A model generated the notes under the pieces. It was given only the letters and a program-made list of their open reading frames with translations. It searched no databases and had not been told where the DNA came from. A DNA stretch of 40,268 nucleotides from Bacteroidales bacterium (lineage in GTDB: Bacteria; Bacteroidota; Bacteroidia; Bacteroidales; F082): contig JAGCCO010000006.1 in NCBI GenBank assembly GCA_017651645.1, forward strand, positions 1-40,268, in the 5' to 3' direction. This document shows positions 17,121 through 26,242 of the stretch, piece after piece. Positions within the stretch are counted from its first letter, which is position 1; every line of letters begins with the position of its first letter. The position numbers and the translations under genes were made by a program.

Positions 17121-18380
17121 ATGAACATCCTCATCCTTCGTTCCTCGTTCCAAACCGACGAATTCGTTAGAAACGAATATGCCGACCTGATACAAAGGCT
17201 AGAAAACGAATGCCATGCAGAAATCAATATCATCGGGGACGAATTTGTAGAGACGCACGGCCGTGCGTCTCTACAAACGTCACCCGATGCCTTTATGATT
17301 GCAACCGGCGGTGTGGAAAACCTGTTCAAACGCATTTGGTCGGCCATTGACGTGGAGGTGATGTGTGCACCATCTCGACCCAGGATCGTGACAATGATTG
17401 CCGACGGGCGCAACAATTCCTTGGCTGCCGCCTTGGAGATATTGACCTATTTGGGAAACAATGGTGCCAAAGGTAGGATTTTGCATGGAACGAATGATGA
17501 AATTATTTCTGCCGTGTTGGAGACGCACGGCTGTGCGTCTCTACAGGGCAGAATCGGGTTGTTCGGTCAACCGTCGGATTGGCTGATCGCCAGCGGCGTA
17601 GACCGTGATTTCATCCGTCAACGCTATGGCATCGAAACGATCGACATCGACCTGAAACGTCTCATTAACGGTATCAAAACCGTGCCACAAACCGAGGCTG
17701 TGAAGGTGGCGCAGGCCTTGGTGAAACATGCCAAGGCCGTCCAAGAGCCTTCGGATGCCGACATGATAGAGGCCGCCAAGGCCTATCTGGCCATCAAACA
17801 GATCTGTCAAGAAGAGCGCTTGGACGCCATGACCATACGTTGCTTCGACATCGTGAAAGCCTGCGGCACGACGAGCTGTCTGGCTTTGGCTCTGCTCAAC
17901 GACGAAGGCATTGTGGCGGGTTGCGAAGGCGACATGCAGACGTTGCTTTCCATGCTGTTGGCCAAACGGTTGTGCGACGAGGTGGCCTTCATGGCCAACC
18001 CTTCGCAACTCACCGACATAACCTCCATGTTGGCGCATTGCACCATCCCGTTGACGATGTGTAACGAGACGGTCATCCGCTCGCATTTCGAGTCGTCCAT
18101 TGGCGTAGCCATTCAAGGCTTGCTGCCGCTGACCGACTACACCATATTTAAATGGGGCGGCCCAAAACTCGACCGCTACTTTGTCGCCGAGGCGCAAGCT
18201 ATTGCAACGCCTTACAGCAACCATTTCTGCCGCACGCAAATCACCCTCAACGTAAACTTGAAACCCTATTTGCTCCAGCACTCCATCGGCAACCACCATG
18301 TCATCATCCGTGGACGGCACGCTGAGGCAATCTGCAAATTCATGCAAGTGAATGGAGTTTCAGAACGCGTAACCGAATGA
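17121..18380 (+). CDS. L-fucose/arabinose isomerase-like protein carrying two in-frame palindromic inserts
   Basis: This 419-residue protein resembles the L-fucose isomerase-like superfamily. The C-terminal half has RCFDIVKACGTTSCLALALLN (240-260), then AGCEGDMQTLLSMLL (266-280) with the candidate metal ligands Glu269 and Asp271, and a closing GNHHVIIRGRH segment that could supply the His ligand. I cannot name a sugar substrate. It lacks a signal peptide and lies 3 bases after the T9SS thioredoxin gene. Two copies of a palindromic DNA repeat are translated in the same frame, giving VETHGRASLQ (43-52) and LETHGCASLQ (133-142). The reading frame stays open and the conserved C-terminal region is intact. 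Its 3' end overlaps the convergent patatin gene by 21 bases. Confidence 0.65.
   Translation: MNILILRSSFQTDEFVRNEYADLIQRLENECHAEINIIGDEFVETHGRASLQTSPDAFMIATGGVENLFKRIWSAIDVEVMCAPSRPRIVTMIADGRNNSLAAALEILTYLGNNGAKGRILHGTNDEIISAVLETHGCASLQGRIGLFGQPSDWLIASGVDRDFIRQRYGIETIDIDLKRLINGIKTVPQTEAVKVAQALVKHAKAVQEPSDADMIEAAKAYLAIKQICQEERLDAMTIRCFDIVKACGTTSCLALALLNDEGIVAGCEGDMQTLLSMLLAKRLCDEVAFMANPSQLTDITSMLAHCTIPLTMCNETVIRSHFESSIGVAIQGLLPLTDYTIFKWGGPKLDRYFVAEAQAIATPYSNHFCRTQITLNVNLKPYLLQHSIGNHHVIIRGRHAEAICKFMQVNGVSERVTE
17244..17277. repeat. 34-bp perfect palindrome, copy 1, inside the isomerase-like gene
   Basis: Perfect 17-base arms built on GTAGAGACGCACGG meet at 17260/17261. The copy is fully within the coding sequence and is read in-frame as VETHGRASLQ. 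It has the look of a short dispersed palindromic (REP- or MITE-like) element. Confidence 0.9.
17520..17546. repeat. Palindromic repeat, copy 2, inside the same gene
   Basis: GAGACGCACGG followed by CTGTGCGTCTCTACA matches copy 1 (17250-17276) at 25 of 27 positions. The arms are no longer perfect: one central mismatch is present and the outer left arm is degraded. It is read in the same frame as copy 1, as LETHGCASLQ. Confidence 0.88.
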
Positions 18381-20648
18381 GAAATAAGCCCCAAAATGGT
18401 TTTCATAATACCTTTTCGACCAATGCACCGTCAGTGAGATAGGCCCCAAGATGCTATTGTAGGAATACTGTAGTCCTGCACCTTGCGCGGAATTGTTAAA
18501 CAATTCGGATACAGGTTCACCCCAATACGAGTTGATGAGGTGATTGTACATGGCGGTCAGATAATGATTCTTGTAGAAGTTGTATCGTAAATCACAACGC
18601 AGCACGCTGAGGACATCGCTACCACTTTCAACAGAGGCATATCCGACAAAAGGCATTTGTTGCTCAAAATGACGTCCTTCTATTTGTCCGCCAAACACAC
18701 CGTACAGATTGAAATATACAGGAGCGCCAAACACATAGTAACCATACACTTGTGGAATGAAAGTGAACCTTCCGTCACCAGGCGTGAGGTAGGATTGGAA
18801 AGCAAGGGACAGGAGTGGGTATTTGTCTTTGAAATTCTTTGTGTCGATATTGTAACGACCTGACAGACGTGCCTTGATGCCGTGTTTGGCAAAATAGGCG
18901 TCGTCAAGATTGTCGTATTTTATGTCAACAAAAGGTGTAAGCATAATGTTGGGTGCAAAATAGACGGTATCAAACTCTTCATCCAGAGTGAACAGGTCAA
19001 ACTTTGTGCCGATATACGACAAACCGACATTCGTACTTACATTGAGAAGATGGAACTGGGAGACATAACCGCTCACTTTGTGCTGATAATAACGCAGGTT
19101 TATGCTTCTCTTATTGTCAAACATCATACTAAAATGCTCGTTCCTATAATCATAGGCAAGGTTAAAGTTGGCCAAAGATGGCGCAGAATAGGTATAAGTG
19201 AGATTGATTTTAGGACTGTAGCTGAGTTTAATGCTGGCATTGAACTTCGATCCACCAAATTTCTTCTCGTTCAGACCAACGTTCAGGAGCAATGCCGCGC
19301 CTTCCTCAGTATCGTATCGCACGCCCATACCGAAAACATGAGGTTTGGCAGGCTTCACGTTGACACTTAAGTCGTAGACATCAGAAAGTTGATTGTTCCA
19401 ATGTATGGAGTCACTTTCCTTGACCTGATAGGTAATTTCATCGAAGCAACCTGTGCCACGGAAGACCTTCATGGCTTGCTCAATATCGTCTTTATCATAG
19501 CGGTTACCTACCTTAAGTCGGCCTTTGCGAATAATCCAACGGCTGTCATGATCATTCACATTGCTGATGGTGATGGATCGGATGAGGACAGGCTCATTGG
19601 CCAAATTCTTGGCATGAGGGGCACGAAGCATCTTGCTGACAGGATGTCCTGCCGAGGCATCCACTGCTTTTTTGATGGCCAAAAGCTGATCGTGGAATTC
19701 GCCGGCACGTTTATAACCCCTTCCCACCAAAGTGTCGATGGCATCAGGGGTGAAGCTGAGCATACCGAAGCCGCTGATGTCGGGAATAATATGGACGTCA
19801 CACAAGTCACGGTTTTCCTTTCTTTTGTTACTCGTGCTGGTGATGAGCAAACGTGCAAATACCTGCGGCAATGATTTCAAATCATTCTCCGTGACATCTT
19901 TTGTAGAAGTCACTTCAACACCGATGATGATGTCGGCACCCATTTCCTTCAGTACGTCGGCTGGAAAGTTGTTGACTAAGCCGCCGTCAGCAAGCACCAT
20001 GTCGCCAATCGTGACGGGCGAGAACACGCCCGGGATGGCCATGCTGGCTCGCATCGCAGTAGGCACACTGCCACTACGCAACACCACTTCCTTGCCGGTA
20101 ATCATGTCAGTAGCCACACAGGCAAAAGGAATGGGCAAGTCGTTGAAATCCATCTCTTCCTGATAGCCAACGCACAGGTCGTTGAACAGGTTGATGAGCG
20201 AACTGTTGTTGACGTATGCACTCGGCAACTGACTGATAAACTTTGAGTTAGGATCATGATCCAAGAGGCTTTCATGACTGAAGGGCACTTGAAGCAGCAA
20301 AGTGCTGTTGCGTTGCCTCATCTCCTCCGACATCATGGGACGGTCGATTTTGTTGCCAATGTATTCAGACCAGTTCATATCTGCAATGAGTTGTGTGAGT
20401 TCTTCTGGCGAATACCCCAAGGCATATAATCCACCAATAATGGAGCCCATGCTCGTACCGGCAACATAGTCAACAGGAATGCCCATGTCTTCGATGTATT
20501 TCAGCACGCCAATATGGGAGGCTCCTTTGGCACCGCCACCACCTAGCACCACACCCACTTTGAGGCGGGGAGGACGAATAGTATCGTTTTGGGCTTGAAG
20601 CAGGATGGATGCCGTAAGAATAGCAATGAGAAAACAGACTTTCTTCAT
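18360..20648 (-). CDS. Patatin-like phospholipase fused to an outer-membrane barrel (PlpD type)
   Basis: This 762-residue protein has a signal peptide (1-20) and a patatin domain (about 30-330) with the oxyanion loop GGGGAKG (36-42), nucleophile Ser66 in GTSMG and catalytic Asp221 in DGG. A POTRA-like stretch (about 350-430) is followed by a C-terminal surface-antigen barrel of BamA/TamA type, ending in the aromatic GAYFSFGYAF. This is the architecture of PlpD-like type Vd autotransporters, predicted to hydrolyse phospholipids at or outside the outer membrane. It is the last gene of a three-gene operon: its Met directly follows the stop of the preceding gene. Its 3' end overlaps the convergent isomerase-like gene by 21 bases. 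Confidence 0.93.
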   Translation of the reverse strand: MKKVCFLIAILTASILLQAQNDTIRPPRLKVGVVLGGGGAKGASHIGVLKYIEDMGIPVDYVAGTSMGSIIGGLYALGYSPEELTQLIADMNWSEYIGNKIDRPMMSEEMRQRNSTLLLQVPFSHESLLDHDPNSKFISQLPSAYVNNSSLINLFNDLCVGYQEEMDFNDLPIPFACVATDMITGKEVVLRSGSVPTAMRASMAIPGVFSPVTIGDMVLADGGLVNNFPADVLKEMGADIIIGVEVTSTKDVTENDLKSLPQVFARLLITSTSNKRKENRDLCDVHIIPDISGFGMLSFTPDAIDTLVGRGYKRAGEFHDQLLAIKKAVDASAGHPVSKMLRAPHAKNLANEPVLIRSITISNVNDHDSRWIIRKGRLKVGNRYDKDDIEQAMKVFRGTGCFDEITYQVKESDSIHWNNQLSDVYDLSVNVKPAKPHVFGMGVRYDTEEGAALLLNVGLNEKKFGGSKFNASIKLSYSPKINLTYTYSAPSLANFNLAYDYRNEHFSMMFDNKRSINLRYYQHKVSGYVSQFHLLNVSTNVGLSYIGTKFDLFTLDEEFDTVYFAPNIMLTPFVDIKYDNLDDAYFAKHGIKARLSGRYNIDTKNFKDKYPLLSLAFQSYLTPGDGRFTFIPQVYGYYVFGAPVYFNLYGVFGGQIEGRHFEQQMPFVGYASVESGSDVLSVLRCDLRYNFYKNHYLTAMYNHLINSYWGEPVSELFNNSAQGAGLQYSYNSILGPISLTVHWSKRYYENHFGAYFSFGYAF

Positions 20649-21236
20649 TTATTCTTTTACCTTTTTATCTAATTCAATGAGGTTGAAGGAAATGTTGCCA
20701 TAAACAGCATGGGCGGTGCAAACACCACCGATCTCAAGCCAGCTAATAGGCTTTACAGAAAGGCCAGCACCGTAGTTGAAGTGGTGGTACCTTTCATCAA
20801 CCTCATAGTCGTGATAGATGGAGCTGCTTTCTGTATCAACACCGATGGAGTTGCCAATGGTCCTTCCAAATGTCTCGTTGCTATAGCCAATCATTGGCGT
20901 GAAATTGAGCCATGAGGTAACGGGAATTTTGTAGCCCATGTTGATGGTGAGGGCAGTTTGGTCGGGATACTCGGCCTCTGTGATCTTACGGTCCCAACGG
21001 TGATCGGGCGATTGGTAGATGAAGTCGATGTAGACACCCAGCAGTGAGACGCTGACACCGCCGCCAAAATTAGCGATGTTCTTTACGACTTGTCCGTGTT
21101 CAAAATCGTAACCCACAACTCCGAGATTGAAACCGAAGGTGACATCGTTGAGATTGTTTCTAAAATCGAACAATTGTGCTTTGGCGCTGATAGTCATCAT
21201 TGAGAATAGCACCGCAATTAATGCAATTTTTTTCAT
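20649..21236 (-). CDS. Predicted small outer-membrane beta-barrel protein
   Basis: This 195-residue protein has a signal peptide (1-20, ending SAKAQ). The remainder alternates in a way typical of an 8-strand barrel, with FGFNLGVVGYDF, GGGVSVSLLGVYIDFIY, TINMGYKIPVTSWLNFTPMIGYS and FNYGAGLSVKPISWLEIGG. I recognise no named family. It is immediately upstream of the patatin-barrel gene with no spacer, so translation is likely coupled, and a functional link to that enzyme is possible but unproven. Confidence 0.75.
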   Translation of the reverse strand: MKKIALIAVLFSMMTISAKAQLFDFRNNLNDVTFGFNLGVVGYDFEHGQVVKNIANFGGGVSVSLLGVYIDFIYQSPDHRWDRKITEAEYPDQTALTINMGYKIPVTSWLNFTPMIGYSNETFGRTIGNSIGVDTESSSIYHDYEVDERYHHFNYGAGLSVKPISWLEIGGVCTAHAVYGNISFNLIELDKKVKE

Positions 21237-21254
21237 GAATAAATGATTTTTAAA

Positions 21255-21971
21255 TTAGAATCCAACACGTTCTGTTAACATAATATAGCCCACACGGCGT
21301 TTCATGCCGTTGAAGCCAGGATAGTCTTCGTTGAGGAAATTGTGTAGGGGCAGCATGAAGGAGAGTTGGCCCTCACTTTTACCGCTTCTGTGTGATAAGG
21401 CAAAGTTCAGTCCGAGGCCATTGCTGAACATGGCTTTTTCGACACCAGGATAACTGCCGCCAGCTCCAACCACCATATCATAGTAAACACCAGCCTCAAC
21501 GGCATTTTTCTTGCCTACGATGACACCAGCCCTGGGCTGGAAGTAGAAGCTGCGCAGGTTGTCGTCATTGGCTCTGAAACAGATTTCTTGGCTCTTATAG
21601 AAGGCTCCAGCATAGAAGCCTAATAAACCAGGGCTCCATGAGGCATCCAAACCGATACCGAAGTCACCAGGTTTGGTGAAGGGATTCTTGAAGGCACGGT
21701 GGTAGGGACCGAAAATATCATTGGGTTCGAATCCTTCCTTCTGAATGCCAACGGGGAAGACAAGATCGGCTCTGGGGATGATGCGCGAATAGGTCAAACG
21801 ATTGGTCGAGTCTGAAATGAGATACTCGACGACACCATCGGCGATGTCATAGATAAGGGTGGTCAAGTAATTGGTTGACCAAGCACGGGTATTCAGCGTG
21901 AAAGTGCTTTGTGCCGTGGCATTCAACGAGAGCATGGCTCCCATTGCAAAAATTAATAAAGCTTTTTTCAT
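21255..21971 (-). CDS. Predicted outer-membrane protein, first gene of the patatin operon
   Basis: This 238-residue protein has a signal peptide (1-21, ending LNATAQ). It is rich in Gly and aromatic strands (FGIGLDASWSPGLLGFYAGAFY, YFQPRAGVIVGKKNAVEAGVYYDMV) and ends YIMLTERVGF with a terminal Phe, as outer-membrane barrels often do. I know no family for it. It precedes the small barrel gene by 18 bases on the same strand. A terminator for the mmd operon lies between it and that operon, so the two units are separate. Confidence 0.75.
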   Translation of the reverse strand: MKKALLIFAMGAMLSLNATAQSTFTLNTRAWSTNYLTTLIYDIADGVVEYLISDSTNRLTYSRIIPRADLVFPVGIQKEGFEPNDIFGPYHRAFKNPFTKPGDFGIGLDASWSPGLLGFYAGAFYKSQEICFRANDDNLRSFYFQPRAGVIVGKKNAVEAGVYYDMVVGAGGSYPGVEKAMFSNGLGLNFALSHRSGKSEGQLSFMLPLHNFLNEDYPGFNGMKRRVGYIMLTERVGF

Positions 21972-22027
21972 TGAAGTGTGATTTGTAGGTTTTTCTTTGA
22001 TTTGCTATTTAAACCTTATATTAAATA

Positions 22028-22055
22028 AATCCGCCCCGAAATATCGAGGCGGATT
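22028..22055 (-). terminator. Terminator of the methylmalonyl-CoA decarboxylase operon
   Basis: Arms AATCCGCC and GGCGGATT (22028-22035 and 22048-22055) form a GC-rich hairpin 20 bases after the beta-subunit stop, followed on the minus strand by a T/A-rich TTTATTTAA tract. Confidence 0.65.
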
Positions 22056-22075
22056 CTGTTTTTTAGAAGTTCGAA

Positions 22076-23821
22076 TCACATCATCAGGAACGACATCATC
22101 ACACCAGCTGCGACTGCCGAGCCGATAACGCCGGAGACATTCGGAGCCATGGCATGCATGAGCAGGTGGTTCGATGGGTCGTACTTCTGACCTTCCACTT
22201 CGACGACACGGGCGCTATCGGGCACGGCCGACACACCAGCGGCACCGATCATTGGGTTGATCTTCTCCTTCAGGAAGAGGTTCATCAACTTGGCACCCAA
22301 CAGACCACCGGCAGTGGCCACGCAGAACGAGGCAGCACCGAGGACGAAGATCTTGATGGAGCTTGAAGTCAGGAACACAGAGGCCTGTGTGGAGGCACCC
22401 ACGGTAAGGCCGAGGACGATGGTCACGATGTCAATCAAAGGATTGGAGGCGGTGTTCTGCAAGCGCTTCACCACGCCCGACTCCTTGATGATGTTACCGA
22501 AGAATAGCATACCCAGCAGCGGCAGGGCCGTGGGGCTGATGAAGGTGGTCAGGATGAGGCCGACGATGGGGAACATGATCTTTTCGGTCTTGTTGACCAT
22601 ACGCGGGGCACCCATCTTGATGAGACGTTCTTCCTTGGTGGTCAGCAGACGGATGATGGGCGGCTGAATCACAGGCACCAAAGCCATGTAGGAATAAGCT
22701 GCAATAGCGATGGGACCGATGAGGTTGCGCGTTCCGTTCATGCCGTTGGCCAAACGTGAAGACAGGAAGATGGCGGTAGGACCGTCTGCACCACCGATGA
22801 TACCGATAGCGCCAGCCTCACGCAGGTTGAAGCCGAGATACAAGGCACCGATGAAGGTGATGAACACACCCAATTGAGCAGCAGCACCGAGGATCATCAG
22901 CTTGGGGTTGGCGATGAGCGATGAGAAATCGGTCATGGCACCGATGCCCAAGAAAATCAAAGGCGGATACACACCCGAGGTCACACCGAAGTACAGGTAG
23001 TTCAACACACTGCCCTTCTGGTAAAGACCCGTCTGGAGGTTCAGCTCACCGCTTTGGAACACACTCGTCATCAGGCCTTTCACTCCTTCGATGTCGTTGT
23101 TAACCAAGCCGTAGTCGGCCATATTGAGATGTTCGACCTGCTTGATGGCTTCACTCAATACCATGTGCTTGTCGCCTGGGTTGTCGCCAAAGACAGCCAC
23201 TAACAAGGCCTTAGCCGTGTCTAAGTCGAAATTGAGCGTCGCTGGATCCAACGCCTGTAGGTTAGCCATTGCATCAGCAAAGCTAACGCCGAAGCCTTGG
23301 AAGAACGGGATGTTACCGACGATGATACCTGTGCCGATCGGGATGAGCAACATAGGCTCGAACTCGAAGCGGATAGCCAAGAAAATGAAGAGGATACCAA
23401 CCAAAATCATGATGATGTTGCCGAGCTTGCAATTTCTGAAGCCTGTGAGCAGCCAGAAGTTGCGCAGACCTTCGCTCAGACGGTCTTTCGTCGACATCTC
23501 CTTGACTTCTTCTTTGGCGGCCACATGTGCCTTGGCGTTCTTGTTTTCCAGTGTGGTCACGCGTTGGTTGAGGTTCTCGATCTGTTGACCCAGTTCAGCC
23601 GACTTTTGCTGTTCCGCGACAATTGCGTCAGCCATCTCAGCTAGCTGGGCGTTGCTTTCCTCGGGGGTCATTGCACTGACCTGTTCGGTCTTTTTGCCCA
23701 AGTCGGCGACCCTTGTTGCGAACATCGGGTTGTTGACCACCACGAGGTTGAGCAGCATCAAGAGCACCAACGAGCCGAGGATGACCGCAGGCCTTCTGTA
23801 AATACTTTTCTTTCCTAACAT
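22076..23821 (-). CDS. mmdB: Na+-translocating methylmalonyl-CoA decarboxylase, beta subunit (enlarged)
   Basis: This 581-residue membrane protein decarboxylates the carboxybiotin carrier and exports Na+. The conserved functional residues of the OadB/MmdB family are present: Asp346 in GGADGPTAIF, and Asn522 and Ser531 in INPMIGAAGVSAVP. Known family members are usually about 380-430 residues. This one has an extra N-terminal membrane segment (about 12-32) followed by a predicted coiled coil (about 40-110), and an additional loop of about 80 residues (about 180-270) between early membrane helices. It is the last gene of the operon and starts 4 bases after the biotin carrier gene. Confidence 0.93.
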   Translation of the reverse strand: MLGKKSIYRRPAVILGSLVLLMLLNLVVVNNPMFATRVADLGKKTEQVSAMTPEESNAQLAEMADAIVAEQQKSAELGQQIENLNQRVTTLENKNAKAHVAAKEEVKEMSTKDRLSEGLRNFWLLTGFRNCKLGNIIMILVGILFIFLAIRFEFEPMLLIPIGTGIIVGNIPFFQGFGVSFADAMANLQALDPATLNFDLDTAKALLVAVFGDNPGDKHMVLSEAIKQVEHLNMADYGLVNNDIEGVKGLMTSVFQSGELNLQTGLYQKGSVLNYLYFGVTSGVYPPLIFLGIGAMTDFSSLIANPKLMILGAAAQLGVFITFIGALYLGFNLREAGAIGIIGGADGPTAIFLSSRLANGMNGTRNLIGPIAIAAYSYMALVPVIQPPIIRLLTTKEERLIKMGAPRMVNKTEKIMFPIVGLILTTFISPTALPLLGMLFFGNIIKESGVVKRLQNTASNPLIDIVTIVLGLTVGASTQASVFLTSSSIKIFVLGAASFCVATAGGLLGAKLMNLFLKEKINPMIGAAGVSAVPDSARVVEVEGQKYDPSNHLLMHAMAPNVSGVIGSAVAAGVMMSFLMM

Positions 23822-23825
23822 GGCC

Positions 23826-24263
23826 TTATCCGATTACGATTAAAGTATCACCTTGCAGCACATTATCGCCCTGGCGGCAGTTGATGGCGGTGATGGTACC
23901 GTCAGCTTCGGCCAGCAGGTTGTTTTCCATCTTCATGGCTTCGTACATGAGCAGCTTGTCGCCCTTCTTCACGGCGTCGCCTTGCTTGACGAAGATCTGC
24001 ATGATGGTTCCAGGAAGCGGAGCGGCCATCTTGTGACCAGCACCACCTGCGGCGGCAGCCGGTTTCGGGGCGGCAGGAGCCGAGCTCGAAGCGGCGGGCT
24101 TGGCGGCCGGACGAGCCACGGGAGCGATCACCGGAGCGGCTTGCTCTTCCATCTCCACTTGATATTCAGTGCCATTCACATTGACGGTGGCGATATTGCC
24201 CTCAATGCTCTGGACTTCTACTTCGTATGGTTTTCCACTAATGGTGAATTTGAATTTTTTCAT
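23826..24263 (-). CDS. mmdC: Biotin carboxyl carrier protein of the decarboxylase
   Basis: This 145-residue protein carries the carboxyl group from the alpha subunit to the beta subunit. A small N-terminal region (KFKFTISGKPYEVEVQSIEG) is followed by an Ala/Pro-rich flexible linker (about 42-75), then a biotinyl domain with the EAMKMENN motif and biotinylated Lys111. This order and the linker are typical of Na+-pump decarboxylase carriers. It lies 11 bases after the gamma gene and 4 before the beta gene. Confidence 0.95.
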   Translation of the reverse strand: MKKFKFTISGKPYEVEVQSIEGNIATVNVNGTEYQVEMEEQAAPVIAPVARPAAKPAASSSAPAAPKPAAAAGGAGHKMAAPLPGTIMQIFVKQGDAVKKGDKLLMYEAMKMENNLLAEADGTITAINCRQGDNVLQGDTLIVIG

Positions 24264-24274
24264 GATTGTTCGAT

Positions 24275-24652
24275 TTAACGTTTCCAGTGTCTAACTCCGT
24301 AATTTTTGTCGTTCCATGACGTCACCCTTCTATCGATGGTGATGACGTTGGGCTCCTCGTCGTGAAGGTTGGTCGAGAGGTACAGGGCCATACCGATGGC
24401 AGCTTGCACCTCGGGGGCAATCTCACCTTCTGCCAGCTTCACCGTAGGTTTCACCGCCGCAGGCTTAATCTCCTTCACCTCGTTCTTCTTGGCATCCTGC
24501 TTGATGAAATAGGCAGCCACGCCGCGGAAGATGGACGAGAGGAGAAAGAGAGCGATGATGACGATGAGGAAACCGGCGATGGTGACGATCCAGCCTTTGG
24601 TGTAGACCCAATCTTCGTGAGCCAACAGTAATGATATTTGTAACAGTTTCAT
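24275..24652 (-). CDS. OadG-family gamma/delta subunit of the decarboxylase
   Basis: This 125-residue protein has one N-terminal membrane helix (about 19-42, GWIVTIAGFLIVIIALFLLSS), then a charged linker and a short C-terminal tail (EVQAAIGMALYLSTNLHDEEP), as in OadG/MmdD subunits that hold the alpha and beta parts together. Its place between the carboxyltransferase and biotin carrier genes supports the call, although the primary sequence of this family is poorly conserved. Confidence 0.88.
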   Translation of the reverse strand: MKLLQISLLLAHEDWVYTKGWIVTIAGFLIVIIALFLLSSIFRGVAAYFIKQDAKKNEVKEIKPAAVKPTVKLAEGEIAPEVQAAIGMALYLSTNLHDEEPNVITIDRRVTSWNDKNYGVRHWKR

Positions 24653-24670
24653 CGTTTCAAAGATTTACGG

Positions 24671-26230
24671 TTACAGCGGGATGTTCGAATGTTTCTTCTC
24701 GGGGTTGGCGAGGCGCTTCGTCTCAAGGGTGCGCAGGGCACGGATGACACGGAAACGGGTGTTGCGCGGCTCGATCACATCGTCGATGTAACCGAACTTG
24801 GCAGCCTCGTACGGGTTGGCGAACTTCTTGGTATATTCATCCACCTTCTTGGCAACGAACTCGGCGCGCTCTTCGGGATTCTCGATTTCGGCAATCTTCT
24901 TGCCATCAAGCACCTCAACGGCACCGCTGGCACCCATGACGGCGATTTCAGCCGACGGCCAAGCGTAGTTGACGTCGTTGCGTAGCTGCTTGCAGCCCAT
25001 CACGAGGTGGGAACCACCATAGGACTTACGCAGGGTGACGGTCACCTTCGGTACGGTGGATTCGCCGTAAGCATAGAGCAACTTGGCGCCGTGGACGATG
25101 ATGCCGTTGTACTCTTGACCTGTGCCAGGCAGGAAGCCAGGAACGTCGACCAAGGTCACGATCGGGATATTGAAGGCGTCGCAGAAGCGGACGAAACGGG
25201 CACCCTTACGGGAGGCGTCGCAGTCTAACACGCCAGCGAAGAAGGCCGGGTTGTTGGCCACGATACCGACCGACATGCCGTCGAAACGGGCGAAGCCGAC
25301 GATGATGTTCTTGGCGTAGTTCTTATGGATCTCGAGGAAGTCACCATTGTCAACGATGGCGGTGATGATGTCACCGACATTGTAAGGCTTGTTCGGGTTG
25401 TCGGGGATGATCTGGTTCAAGGCATCTTCCATACGATCGATGGGGTCGTTGCATTCCACGAGCGGAGCGTTCTCCATGTTGTTCTGCGGGATGAAGGAGA
25501 TGAGTCTGCGGATGATGGCAAGACCTTCCTCCTCGGTCTCGGCAGCGAAGTGAGCCACGCCCGACTTCTGGCTGTGGATGCGGGCACCACCGAGGTCGTC
25601 GGTGCTGACATCCTCGCCGATGACGGTCTTCACGACTTTCGGACCCGTGAGGAACATGTAGCTACCCACATTGGTCATGATGATGAAGTCGGTGAGGGCG
25701 GGAGAATACACGGCACCGCCGGCGCAGGGGCCGAAAATGGCCGAAATCTGCGGGATGACACCCGAAGCGTTGATGTTGCGCTGGAAGATCTCAGCGTAAC
25801 CGGCGAGGGAGCGTGAGCCCTCCTGAATACGGGCACCGCCCGAGTCGCAGATGCCGATGACGGGAGCGCCAACCTTCATGGCTTGGTCCATCACCTTACA
25901 AATCTTCAGCGACATGGTCTCACTCAAGGCACCGCCAAACACGGTGAAGTCTTGGGCGTAGACGTAGACGACGCGGCCGTCGATGGTACCGTGACCGGTG
26001 ACGACGCCGTCGCCGAGGTACTGTTGCTTGTCGAGACCGAAATCGACGGTACGATGGGTCACGAACATGTCAGTCTCTTCGAAGCTGCCTTCGTCGAGCA
26101 GGATGGCGATGCGCTCGCGGGCCGTCATCTTGCCTTTGGCATGCTGGGAATCGATGCGCTTCTGGCCGCCACCGAGACGAGCCTCACCGCGCTTTTCCAG
26201 CAATTCCTGGATTTTCTGTTCAATTAACAT
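24671..26230 (-). CDS. mmdA: Methylmalonyl-CoA decarboxylase alpha (carboxyltransferase) subunit
   Basis: This 519-residue cytosolic subunit moves the carboxyl group of (S)-methylmalonyl-CoA to biotin, giving propionyl-CoA. It has two crotonase-like halves of the acyl-CoA carboxylase beta type: [16 protein letters not shown] and [13 protein letters not shown] in the N-terminal half, [16 protein letters not shown], and [19 protein letters not shown] and [12 protein letters not shown] in the C-terminal half. The length fits PccB/MmdA. The pump subunits downstream argue for a decarboxylase rather than a biosynthetic carboxylase. It follows mce by 12 bases. Confidence 0.96.
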   Translation of the reverse strand: MLIEQKIQELLEKRGEARLGGGQKRIDSQHAKGKMTARERIAILLDEGSFEETDMFVTHRTVDFGLDKQQYLGDGVVTGHGTIDGRVVYVYAQDFTVFGGALSETMSLKICKVMDQAMKVGAPVIGICDSGGARIQEGSRSLAGYAEIFQRNINASGVIPQISAIFGPCAGGAVYSPALTDFIIMTNVGSYMFLTGPKVVKTVIGEDVSTDDLGGARIHSQKSGVAHFAAETEEEGLAIIRRLISFIPQNNMENAPLVECNDPIDRMEDALNQIIPDNPNKPYNVGDIITAIVDNGDFLEIHKNYAKNIIVGFARFDGMSVGIVANNPAFFAGVLDCDASRKGARFVRFCDAFNIPIVTLVDVPGFLPGTGQEYNGIIVHGAKLLYAYGESTVPKVTVTLRKSYGGSHLVMGCKQLRNDVNYAWPSAEIAVMGASGAVEVLDGKKIAEIENPEERAEFVAKKVDEYTKKFANPYEAAKFGYIDDVIEPRNTRFRVIRALRTLETKRLANPEKKHSNIPL

Positions 26231-26242
26231 GATATATGATTT

